Shown here in pieces: positions 1 through 7,012 of a stretch of DNA of 30,079 nucleotides. A model generated the notes under the pieces. The model saw only the letters and a list, made by a program, of their open reading frames with translations, was not told the DNA's origin and did not search any database. The stretch comes from an uncultured Ruminococcus sp. (GTDB lineage: Bacteria; Bacillota; Clostridia; Oscillospirales; Ruminococcaceae): contig CAJKFZ010000004.1 in the NCBI GenBank assembly GCA_905199285.1, forward strand, positions 1 through 30,079, in the 5' to 3' direction. The position numbers and the translations under genes were made by a program. Within the stretch, counting starts at the first letter, position 1. Each line of letters opens with the position of its first letter.

Positions 1-118
1 CCGCAAGACCGTTCAAAACCGCCCCTCGTGAGTGAACTTCAATTTGCTCTGCGCCAAAGCGTTCCCACCAATCCGCTTCTCTCTGAATACGGCTTTGCAA
101 ACCTACTCTCTCAGTCAT
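1..118 (-). CDS. Possible 5' end of an unidentified gene (partial)
   Basis: An open frame on the minus strand starts at an ATG complementary to 116-118 and runs off the left edge after 39 codons. The peptide begins MTERVGLQSRIQREADWW and is rich in charged and Trp residues. I do not recognise a family. No convincing ribosome-binding site lies upstream. The base composition is slightly more GC-rich than the neighbouring AT-rich spacer, which is the main reason to keep it. It could equally be a chance frame or part of a repeat. Confidence 0.3.
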   Translation of the reverse strand, partial: MTERVGLQSRIQREADWWERFGAEQIEVHSRGAVLNGLA

Positions 119-212
119 CGGGTTACTAAATAATATTATAAACGCAAAATAAAAAAAAATCAAGTACTTTTATTGAATTTTGCGTAAATTTATTATCTTA
201 TATAAAGTAGTA

Positions 213-386
213 AGGCAACACCGCACAAAGCACGCCTGACGGCTTTGCACGTCATATGCTTGCATATTTTCCGCCATCTTGCACAGAAACTCCTTGAAAT
301 ACGACAGTATTACTGCGTCGCTTCTATACAATCTGACGAAAAATCTGACTGCGCATCTGCCATACAATCTTTGTGCGGTGTTGCCT
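213..386. repeat. MITE-like element with 18-bp perfect terminal inverted repeats
   Basis: The sequence AGGCAACACCGCACAAAG at 213-230 is repeated exactly in inverted orientation at 369-386, bounding a 174-bp unit with no plausible gene. The interior has short sub-palindromes (for example around the CATATGCTTGCATAT stretch near 252-266). Size, perfect ends and position in a spacer fit a miniature inverted-repeat transposable element moved in trans by a transposase not seen here. I cannot identify a clear target-site duplication. The right end is only 31 bp upstream of the start codon at 418, so it may contribute to or disrupt that gene's promoter. Confidence 0.75.
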
Positions 387-417
387 AAAGATTTTTTAAT
401 TCAGGAGTGTTGAAACT

Positions 418-942
418 ATGGATAATTTTGCAGAACAGCTTGTTAAACGAAATGAAACCAAATCCGACAAAACAAGAAGGATAGCCACAATAATAACCGG
501 TAGTCTTTTTACACTGTGTATCGTACTTTTTGCTTTTTTACAGATCGGACAGCCGCTTCTTGCTCTTATGGGATTCGTTCTCGCCGTTGCAGCCGGATAC
601 GGAACATATTTCCTCGTTCAAGGCTCTTACGTTGAGTATGAATATACATTCACAAACGGAGAGCTTGATGTGGACAAGATAATTGCAAGAAAAAAGAGAA
701 CCGCTTTGCTCAGCGTTCCGGTAAGAACCTTCACTGCTTTCGGAAAATATACCGAAGATATGGAGGAAACCGAGGATATGACCGTTGTTGTTGCTTCCGA
801 TAATATTATTTCCCGTGAATATTATGCTGATTTCGAGCATACGGAATACGGAAAAACAAGACTTATTTTTGTTCCGGATGAGAGAATGCTTGAAAATATA
901 AAAAAGGCTCTTCCCGCAAAAATGCGCAGCGAGCTGAAATGA
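418..942 (+). CDS. Two-helix membrane protein, DUF6106-like
   Basis: This 174-residue protein has two adjacent hydrophobic segments (about residues 21-43 and 47-65), then a soluble C-terminal part rich in beta-type sequence (YEYTFTNGELDVDKI near 76-90). That arrangement resembles small clostridial membrane proteins of the DUF6106 kind, recalled from memory rather than searched. Function is unknown. The start is supported by CAGGAGTG 9-10 nt upstream. It is followed 49 bp later by nnr on the same strand and could be co-transcribed. A MITE sits immediately upstream, so the promoter must lie in or just after it. Confidence 0.7.
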   Translation: MDNFAEQLVKRNETKSDKTRRIATIITGSLFTLCIVLFAFLQIGQPLLALMGFVLAVAAGYGTYFLVQGSYVEYEYTFTNGELDVDKIIARKKRTALLSVPVRTFTAFGKYTEDMEETEDMTVVVASDNIISREYYADFEHTEYGKTRLIFVPDERMLENIKKALPAKMRSELK

Positions 943-991
943 TGATACCCTTAGCGCCAAAATGCAATTACAATAAAGGAGGATAGTTTTT

Positions 992-2701
992 ATGAGAATT
1001 GTTACCCCAAAACAAATGAGCGAAATTGAGGATAATTCTGAAAAGCTGGGCGTTTCAAAGAAAAAATTAATGGAGAACGCCGGAAAGGCTCTTGCAGAGC
1101 ATATTGATAATTACTGCCGTCAAAACAACGATATTCCGACGGAAGAAAAATCAATAGTTTTTCTCGCAGGAAAAGGAAATAACGGCGGAGACTGTTTTGC
1201 GGCGGCTAATATTCTCGTTTACAGGGGATATAAAGTCACCGTTATAAACGTCGGCGGACCTCCGTCAACAGAGCTTTCAAAGGAAATGTTCGCCAGACTT
1301 CCGGATGATCATATTGAATTTATCGAGGGATACCGCAGTGAAAACGTAAGCGCAGCTATCGAAGCGGCAGAACTTGACTACATGACCATTCCTGCGGCTA
1401 AGGATATTGACGTGTCTGACGGAAAAGGCGGCAAAAATCCTCTCGAAAATATTCTTATGCAGGAAAAACGCCGTATGAGTCTTATAAAAAGCGCTGTTTT
1501 ATGCGCATATGTGATTGTTGACGGAGTTTACGGAACAGGTTTCAGAGATCATCTTGATAAGAATATCGCCGGAATTTTCGCAATCGGTTCAAGTGCATAC
1601 AGGATAGCCGTTGATGTTCCGAGCGGAGGAAACAGCGTTACCGGAGCAGTTTCTTTCGGCTCTTTCGAGGCGGACGAAACAATCACTTTCGGATTCCTTA
1701 AAACAGGTATGACGCAGTATCCTTTGAAAAAATACTGCGGAAAGATAACAGTTGCCGATATCGGACTGCCGAAAAAATCTGTTGACATTCTTGACGGCGA
1801 AAGAAAATATTATCGAATTGAAAGAAATTACCTCGCAAGTTTTCCTCTGAAACGTGAAAAGGACGCTCACAAGGGAACTTTCGGAACAGTTCTCGTTATT
1901 GCAGGTTCTTCTTCAATGAGAGGTGCGGCGGCTTTTTCAGCTCTGGGAGCTTTAAGAAGCGGAGCAGGTCTTGTCCGTGTAGCTTCTGTCGAAAAATGTA
2001 TAGATACCGTCGCTGCGCTCGTTCCGGAGGCTACATACATTGAGCTTGAATGCGATGATCACGGCTGTATGCTCTATGATAGCAGCGTTTCGCCTCTTCT
2101 TGACGCAATGGCAGGCGCTGACGCTGTTGTTATCGGATGCGGAATGGGAGTTACTCCCGATACTATGGCTTTAACCAAGTTTGTTGTCGAAAATGCAAAA
2201 TGTTCCATAATTATTGACGCAGATGGAATAAATTGCATTGCCTCGGACATAGATATTTTACTGGGAAAGAAATCGGACATAGTTATAACTCCTCATGTCG
2301 GAGAAATGGCAAGGCTTCTTAACTGCGATAATGCAATGATTTCAGCTAATCGTATTGTAGTTGCGGAAAAATATGCCGAAAAATACGGAATAACCGTTGT
2401 GCTGAAGGGAGCTGGTACTCTTGTTGCCAATGGAAGAGTGACGGCGGTAAATCATACGGGAAATCCCGGAATGAGCGTTGGCGGAAGCGGAGATGTTCTT
2501 GCAGGAGTTATAGCTTCTATTGCTGCTCAGGGATGTTCGGTTTTCGACAGCGCCTGCGCAGGAGTTTATATACACGGTCTTGCAGGAGACGCTGCGGCTG
2601 AAAAATTTGGTATGGAAGCTATGCTGCCGAGAGATATAATCGCCTGTTTGTCCGATTCATTCAGGATTCTTAAAGAAAAACAAAGGAAAAAATCAGGGTA
2701 A
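992..2701 (+). CDS. nnr: Bifunctional NAD(P)H-hydrate epimerase / ADP-dependent NAD(P)H-hydrate dehydratase
   Basis: This cytosolic metabolite-repair enzyme converts damaged NAD(P)HX back to NAD(P)H. The N-terminal YjeF_N epimerase half shows GKGNNGGD (residues 60-67), VDGVYGTGF (about 176-184) and DVPSG (about 207-211). The C-terminal ribokinase-like dehydratase half begins near residue 290 with HKGTFGTVLVIAGS and carries ITPHVGEMARL and the ADP-site motif GGSGDVLAG near residue 497. The total of 569 residues is a little longer than usual because of an insertion at about residues 105-165 between epimerase motifs. The ATG follows a strong AAAGGAGG site. It sits between a membrane protein and a lipoprotein gene in the same direction. 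Recognition of both domains is secure. Confidence 0.96.
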   Translation: MRIVTPKQMSEIEDNSEKLGVSKKKLMENAGKALAEHIDNYCRQNNDIPTEEKSIVFLAGKGNNGGDCFAAANILVYRGYKVTVINVGGPPSTELSKEMFARLPDDHIEFIEGYRSENVSAAIEAAELDYMTIPAAKDIDVSDGKGGKNPLENILMQEKRRMSLIKSAVLCAYVIVDGVYGTGFRDHLDKNIAGIFAIGSSAYRIAVDVPSGGNSVTGAVSFGSFEADETITFGFLKTGMTQYPLKKYCGKITVADIGLPKKSVDILDGERKYYRIERNYLASFPLKREKDAHKGTFGTVLVIAGSSSMRGAAAFSALGALRSGAGLVRVASVEKCIDTVAALVPEATYIELECDDHGCMLYDSSVSPLLDAMAGADAVVIGCGMGVTPDTMALTKFVVENAKCSIIIDADGINCIASDIDILLGKKSDIVITPHVGEMARLLNCDNAMISANRIVVAEKYAEKYGITVVLKGAGTLVANGRVTAVNHTGNPGMSVGGSGDVLAGVIASIAAQGCSVFDSACAGVYIHGLAGDAAAEKFGMEAMLPRDIIACLSDSFRILKEKQRKKSG

Positions 2702-2762
2702 ATTGATTCAACAGAACGGATGTACAATTTTTTAATATTTCAAAATGAATGGAGAAGATATT

Positions 2763-3389
2763 ATGAAAAGAATTATTACATTCGCTCTGACTGTTTTAAC
2801 GGTATTATGTTTCGTATCTTGTTCAATGCCGCTGAAAAGCTCTGTTTCGAGGAAAAATGGTCTTGACTGCGCATTTCAGGCAGAGGTGAGCATTTCCCTT
2901 GACCGGCTTCAGGCGGAGGGAATAGTGAAGCGTTTTGGCTCGGGAGCATGGGAGATAGAATTTTCCACCCCCAATACTTTAAGCGGAGTCAAGCTTGAAT
3001 TCAGTGAGGGAAACACTTCGGCGTCGTATAAGGGACTGAGTTTTTCCGTACCGCAATCGGCTGTGCCTGTTCGTGCAATGATGCTCAATCTCATCAAGGC
3101 TGTTGACGAGAATGCAAAGCTTGAGGAGCTTAAGGGCGAAGAAAAGGACGGCTCTCTTGAAATAAGCGGAGAGCTTGAGGGCGGAAAATATCTGCTTATC
3201 GTTGACAAAGACGGAAGATTGATCGGTTTTGAAATGGACAATAATAAGCTTAAAATGACATTTGCAGAGCTTACTCTTATTGACGAAAAAGCTCCGTCAG
3301 CTTCTGAAACAACAGAAAGCTCAGAGGAAGCAACAACAGAAGAGGCAACGGACGAGGCAACAACAGAAACAACAACTGCTTCTGAATAA
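2763..3389 (+). CDS. Putative lipoprotein with acidic Thr/Glu-rich tail
   Basis: I place the start at 2763 (TGGAGAAG upstream) rather than the in-frame ATG at 2745, because it gives a normal lipoprotein signal: MKRIITFALTVLTVLCFVSC, with the lipidated Cys at residue 20. The mature part, about 150 residues, looks like a beta-rich extracytoplasmic domain of the type that measures or binds something at the membrane (no family assigned). The last 30 residues are a low-complexity Glu/Thr/Ser/Ala run. The gene ends in a strong bidirectional terminator shared with the convergent gene. It is 61 bp downstream of nnr and probably in its transcript. Confidence 0.75.
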   Translation: MKRIITFALTVLTVLCFVSCSMPLKSSVSRKNGLDCAFQAEVSISLDRLQAEGIVKRFGSGAWEIEFSTPNTLSGVKLEFSEGNTSASYKGLSFSVPQSAVPVRAMMLNLIKAVDENAKLEELKGEEKDGSLEISGELEGGKYLLIVDKDGRLIGFEMDNNKLKMTFAELTLIDEKAPSASETTESSEEATTEEATDEATTETTTASE

Positions 3390-3399
3390 TGATCGTATG

Positions 3400-3438
3400 A
3401 ATAAGGACGAACTCATAATAAGTTCGTCCTTATTTTTA
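3400..3438. terminator. Bidirectional rho-independent terminator
   Basis: A 14-bp perfect stem pairs 3400-3413 with 3421-3434 around a 7-nt loop, followed by a T run on the plus strand and preceded by an A-rich stretch. It lies between the convergent lipoprotein and DUF3810 genes and overlaps the last codon of the minus-strand gene, so it can stop both transcripts. Confidence 0.9.
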
Positions 3439-4491
3439 TTCTGTTGGAAAGTAGTAATCCAGAAGGAGATTTACCATTTTGGAATATGTATCTATACCTT
3501 CTTCACGTCCGTTCATTTTTATATTTGTGTCGATAGCCGTATCGGAAATAACGCTTACTGTTTCTGTAGAAATTATCTCTTTTTTCTTGTTTTCTTCCCA
3601 GTAATTATCGGGCATGAATCTGAACCAGTCACGTCGGACATTATCGGAAATATTGTCGGAAAGGTAATATGCTTCCGTAATTTTAGAGTTGTATATTTCG
3701 TTGTGAACGTATTCAAGAGCGCTCAGACAGCCTGAGTAGCGGAATTCAACATTATCGCTTCCGGTTGTTGCGATATATGAGATAAAATTCGCTTCGTCCT
3801 CTTGAATTATGCCTTTAAGATGAGCATATTCGTGACAGATAGTATCCGGAAGATTAGTTTTTACCATGTCGTCATTGTAATTCGCCTCAAGTGAAAACGG
3901 GAAATAGATTCCGGAAAGATGAGATTGACTCATAAAATAAGAGAATAAGATCGGTTTCGCCTTGGGATAATATCCGGAGAGCTGAGGAAACTGATCTGCG
4001 GCTTTTTTCATAGCTTTTCGAGCTTCTTCATCAACGTCTGCGGTAACATAAAAACGGTTGTCTTTATCACGTGGAACCTGAACGGAAAGCTCATTTGCTT
4101 CGTCGATAAGTGCGGAATAAAGCTGGATAAGCTCGCTTCGGGGATGTTCGCCTGCGGTCAGATAACGTTCCGAAAACGACGTGCATTGGTACATTATAAA
4201 ACAGTTCAAGGTTTCGGCGGATGTAATGAACGCAAGTATCCAGAGCGAAACAACCGAGAATATCCCTGCCGTTTTCCGTCGTATTTTTCCGACGAAAATA
4301 ATCAGAATGACAGTCAGCGGAACTCCTATGAAGATAAGAAGTATTGCAAGGATTATCATAATTTCCCCGACCGAAAACGGAAACAGTCCACTTATAAACG
4401 AGAGGGGATTTGTTATAAACGGGAAAATTTTTAAAACATAAAAATCAGAGAAACTGCGACTTGCTCTTGCTGCAATGTTGAGAATTACCAT
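3436..4491 (-). CDS. DUF3810-type membrane protein with zinc-metalloprotease-like HExxH motif
   Basis: The 351-residue frame has two or three N-terminal transmembrane segments and a large extracytoplasmic domain containing HEYAH (residues 220-224) and a downstream EDEANF motif. This is the pattern of a zinc metalloprotease-like fold as in DUF3810 proteins; peptidase activity is inferred only. The ATG at 4491 has no ribosome site. Upstream, the frame stays open for 14 more codons of good transmembrane sequence (KKYIIPLAVILLM). A TTG at 4541 with AAAGGAG in front would start it, but it is one base out of frame across an A8 run (4522-4529, minus strand). With nine A's the protein would begin MAKPKKKYIIPLAV, so the true gene probably spans 3436-4541. 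Confidence 0.8.
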   Translation of the reverse strand: MVILNIAARASRSFSDFYVLKIFPFITNPLSFISGLFPFSVGEIMIILAILLIFIGVPLTVILIIFVGKIRRKTAGIFSVVSLWILAFITSAETLNCFIMYQCTSFSERYLTAGEHPRSELIQLYSALIDEANELSVQVPRDKDNRFYVTADVDEEARKAMKKAADQFPQLSGYYPKAKPILFSYFMSQSHLSGIYFPFSLEANYNDDMVKTNLPDTICHEYAHLKGIIQEDEANFISYIATTGSDNVEFRYSGCLSALEYVHNEIYNSKITEAYYLSDNISDNVRRDWFRFMPDNYWEENKKKEIISTETVSVISDTAIDTNIKMNGREEGIDTYSKMVNLLLDYYFPTE

Positions 4492-4572
4492 CAGAAGAAT
4501 GACGGCTAATGGGATTATATATTTTTTTTCGGTTTAGCCAAGCTTTTAACTCCTTTCAGAAATTATTATCAT

Positions 4573-4730
4573 TATTGCTCCATCAACTAAACCTTGCCGT
4601 CAATATTTGTCAAAAATCAAATTTCTCTGCGTCTTCCTTCTCACCATACGGCAGTATGCCTTCGTCGTCATCCTTGATAAATTTGATTTTTGACTTCATC
4701 TTTTGGCAATGTTTAATTGGTGGAGCAATA
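4573..4730. repeat. Second MITE-like inverted-repeat element
   Basis: The outer arms (about 26 bp, with a few mismatches) start TATTGCTCCA at 4573 and end TGGAGCAATA at 4730. Inside them is a second, perfect 16-bp inverted repeat, 4609-4624 with 4679-4694 (GTCAAAAATCAAATTT). The central loop contains a short palindrome, CATACGGCAGTATG, at 4645-4658. The unit is 158 bp with no credible gene. It is unrelated in sequence to the element at 213-386. It may have been mobilised by a transposase elsewhere, or be an intergenic repeat folding in RNA. Confidence 0.65.
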
Positions 4731-4819
4731 TTATTGTATCATATTATGGATTATATTGCAAATGAAAATTATGGTCTGCAAAAATTACTGAATACTACAT
4801 TTTTTTCTCATCTTAACTA

Positions 4820-4848
4820 TAGACAAATTCCACAAAATATGATATAAT
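4820..4848 (+). promoter_or_regulatory. Sigma-A-type promoter for the Nudix-AraC pair
   Basis: TAGACA at 4820-4825 and TATAAT at 4843-4848 are separated by exactly 17 bp, close to the vegetative consensus. Transcription would start near 4855. This gives a leader of about 70 nt that includes a small GCCGG/CCGGC hairpin near 4895-4909, ahead of the start codon at 4925. Confidence 0.8.
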
Positions 4849-4924
4849 ATTTGTGAAACAACATGAATCAGCCGGAAGGCAGATTCTTACTTATGCCGGT
4901 TTTTCCGGCAGGAAAGGAGCGTTT

Positions 4925-5338
4925 ATGCTTCACGAGAAATCTTGCGGCGCTATCGTTTACCGCAAATTCCACGGAAATACTGAAATTCTTTTGATAAAGC
5001 ATATCAACAGTGGGCATTGGTCTTTTCCGAAAGGTCATGTGGAGGCCGGAGAGACCGAGGTTCAGACCGCACATCGTGAAATACTGGAAGAAACTTCTAT
5101 TGATGTTATTATCGATCCGACTTTCCGTGAAACCGTTACTTATTCTCCGAAAAAGGATACCATAAAGGTTGTTGTATATTTCCTTGCGAAAGCCAAAAAC
5201 GTGGATTTTGTTCCGCAGGAGGATGAAATTTCAGAAATACGCTGGGTTGATATTTCTTATGCCGGAAACATTCTTTCATACGAAAACGACCGTGCGATCG
5301 TTGCCAAGGCAAAAAATGCAATAAAAGATACCCACTGA
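4925..5338 (+). CDS. Nudix hydrolase, diadenosine-tetraphosphatase-like
   Basis: A 137-residue soluble protein with a complete Nudix box: GHVEAGE, then REILEETSI, giving the G-x5-E-x7-REUxEExGU pattern. The preceding SFPKG motif is typical of bis(5'-nucleosyl)-tetraphosphatase-type members, so it probably hydrolyses a nucleoside diphosphate linked to another group. Substrate is inferred. I chose ATG 4925 over the upstream in-frame 4853 because AAAGGAG precedes it and the longer version adds sequence with no family match. It is followed 25 bp later by an AraC regulator, with which it is likely co-transcribed from the promoter at 4820. Confidence 0.9.
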   Translation: MLHEKSCGAIVYRKFHGNTEILLIKHINSGHWSFPKGHVEAGETEVQTAHREILEETSIDVIIDPTFRETVTYSPKKDTIKVVVYFLAKAKNVDFVPQEDEISEIRWVDISYAGNILSYENDRAIVAKAKNAIKDTH

Positions 5339-5363
5339 ATTCCGCTGAAAACAGGAGATTTTT

Positions 5364-6107
5364 ATGAACAGCAACCGTGATCTGAATTATCGTTTGTATC
5401 TTCAGAGAGAACATGACTTCAAAAGAACTGATTTTTCAAGCGAATTTGAGATGTATTCTCTTATTTGTGACGGCGAGGCAGATAAAGTCAGAGAAAGATT
5501 CAAAAAGATAAGCAAGGATTTCCAGAACGGAAAGGGCGAGCTTTCTGATAATCCTCTTCGCAATAATATTTATCATCTTGTGGTCGCCGCCGGAGTTATC
5601 GCCCGTATCTGCACAGAGGGTGGAATGCAGCATAATATTGCCTATACTCTCAGCGACGTCTACATAAGAAAAGCCGATAAATGTACAGTTCCAGATGATG
5701 TGATCGACCTTATAGGTGAAATGCAGATAGATTTTGCAAAGCGAATGAAGGAGATAAGACAGAATAAGGTCTATTCGATTCACGTCCGACGCTGTCTGAA
5801 TTATATTTACGATCATCTTCATGAACAGGTAACACTTGAAAAGCTTGCTGAGATCGAAAAACTCAGCTGCTGTTATTTATCAAAAATATTTTCTAAAGAA
5901 ACCGGTGTTCCCGTTAAGAGATTTATTGTTACAGCTAAGGTGAATACGGCGAAAAATATGCTAGTTTATTCGGATTTTACACTTTCTGAAATTGCAATGT
6001 CTCTGGGATTCTCCTCGCAGAGCGCACTTTCTGCGGCTTTTAAAAAGGTTACCGGACAAACTCCGGCGAAATTCCGTAATATGTATCGGGAACAGGCTGA
6101 AGAGTGA
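5364..6107 (+). CDS. AraC-family transcriptional regulator
   Basis: The last 105 residues of this 247-residue protein form the double helix-turn-helix AraC DNA-binding domain: an entry segment VTLEKLAEIEKLSCCYLSKIF and the signature around LSEIAMSLGFSSQSALSAAF with the terminal TPAKFR. The N-terminal 140 residues are a mostly helical domain seen in many clostridial AraC proteins and carry no recognised ligand pocket. The start has AGGAG. It sits directly downstream of the Nudix gene, but its targets cannot be told from sequence. It converges with the lysozyme gene. Confidence 0.92.
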   Translation: MNSNRDLNYRLYLQREHDFKRTDFSSEFEMYSLICDGEADKVRERFKKISKDFQNGKGELSDNPLRNNIYHLVVAAGVIARICTEGGMQHNIAYTLSDVYIRKADKCTVPDDVIDLIGEMQIDFAKRMKEIRQNKVYSIHVRRCLNYIYDHLHEQVTLEKLAEIEKLSCCYLSKIFSKETGVPVKRFIVTAKVNTAKNMLVYSDFTLSEIAMSLGFSSQSALSAAFKKVTGQTPAKFRNMYREQAEE

Positions 6108-6140
6108 GAATTTGCGTTCCCGGTATTCAGCCCGTTTGTC

Positions 6141-6830
6141 TTATTTTTCCTTCAGCTTTCCGGTATAGGTTTTTTCGCCTATGGTAAGCGTTACTTCCTC
6201 TTCATCTTTGTTATTTTTCTGATAACCATTAAGTCCGGCTGACCTCATTTCGGTTGGATAGTCGATGTAACATTCGTTAAGATCAACGTTTCCGGAGATT
6301 CCGGATGAGCTTCCTGTTGAGCTTTTCTGCCATATGCTGTAGCTTCCGCTGTACGAAGGTTTGCTTACTCCGTAATGCGCTACCCAGATCGAATAACGTT
6401 TCCGTATATCTTCATCAGTGTAAGCCGTCAGCAGACTGCTTGACATATAAAGTCCCGCCCAGTAACCGGCTTTTTCCAGAGTATCAAGAAATGCACGGAT
6501 TATAGCTGAAACAGACGCTTTTCCAAGATCAAGTTGACGTTTTTCCTCAATATCCACGAAAATCGGATATTCAAATTTCTTGCCTTTTATAACCTGTAGG
6601 AATACATTTGCCTCTTTAACTGCTTCGTCGGGAGTAACTGCATATGAGTACCAATAAGCTCCGCATGGAATATTCCTCGATTTACAGCCGTTATAGTTGG
6701 CTTCAAATTTTTTGTCTTTCTGCGATATCTCTCTGCCATATCCGGCACGAATGATGCAGAAATCAGTATTGATACTGCTCCAGTTTATGTCTCCCTGCCA
6801 TTCTGAAACGTCGATGCCGTTTTTTGTCAT
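6141..6830 (-). CDS. Glycoside hydrolase family 25 lysozyme
   Basis: This 229-residue muramidase cleaves the MurNAc-GlcNAc bond of peptidoglycan. The GH25 fold begins GIDVSEWQG (Asp7), and the catalytic DxE pair is Asp93/Glu95 in FVDIEE. Conserved ends such as YSIWQ and VDLN near residue 180 are present. There is no signal peptide or wall-binding repeat, so it is either released by lysis or is a relic of a phage endolysin. A short charged tail (about residues 205-229, GEKTYTGKLKEK) follows the catalytic domain. AGGAGG lies just upstream of the start. It is divergent from asnB and convergent with the AraC gene. Confidence 0.93.
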   Translation of the reverse strand: MTKNGIDVSEWQGDINWSSINTDFCIIRAGYGREISQKDKKFEANYNGCKSRNIPCGAYWYSYAVTPDEAVKEANVFLQVIKGKKFEYPIFVDIEEKRQLDLGKASVSAIIRAFLDTLEKAGYWAGLYMSSSLLTAYTDEDIRKRYSIWVAHYGVSKPSYSGSYSIWQKSSTGSSSGISGNVDLNECYIDYPTEMRSAGLNGYQKNNKDEEEVTLTIGEKTYTGKLKEK

Positions 6831-6960
6831 ATAAAAACCTCCTGAAAAGAAGTGTTGTTTGTCTTACATTATTATAATATTCAAATAAAAGTATGCACGT
6901 TACAGCAAAATTCTGCATATAATATAAAGCAGCGCTGCATTATAACAGATTCTGGTGTAT

Positions 6961-6996
6961 CGCTGGAAATATTGCAGACAGCGGCGTTTTTCTTTT
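6961..6996 (+). terminator. Possible attenuator hairpin in the asnB leader
   Basis: CGCTG at 6961-6965 can pair with CAGCG at 6979-6983, followed by a GCG and a T-rich run (about 6987-6996) directly before the asnB ribosome site. An upstream GCAGCGCTGC palindrome (about 6930-6939) could compete for pairing. The stem is short, so this may be chance. Confidence 0.25.
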
Positions 6997-7012
6997 TGAA
7001 AGGAGATTTATT

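Noticed and set aside
538..960. Long open frame on the minus strand opposite the 418-942 gene (also similar ones opposite nnr, asnB and others)
   Set aside because: It has no ribosome site and no family features, and it lies entirely over a well-supported gene on the other strand. Such frames arise from codon bias.
3262..3735. Plus-strand frame starting with a Gln/Lys-rich run
   Set aside because: It is the shifted frame of the lipoprotein's repetitive tail running through the terminator into the antisense of the DUF3810-type gene.
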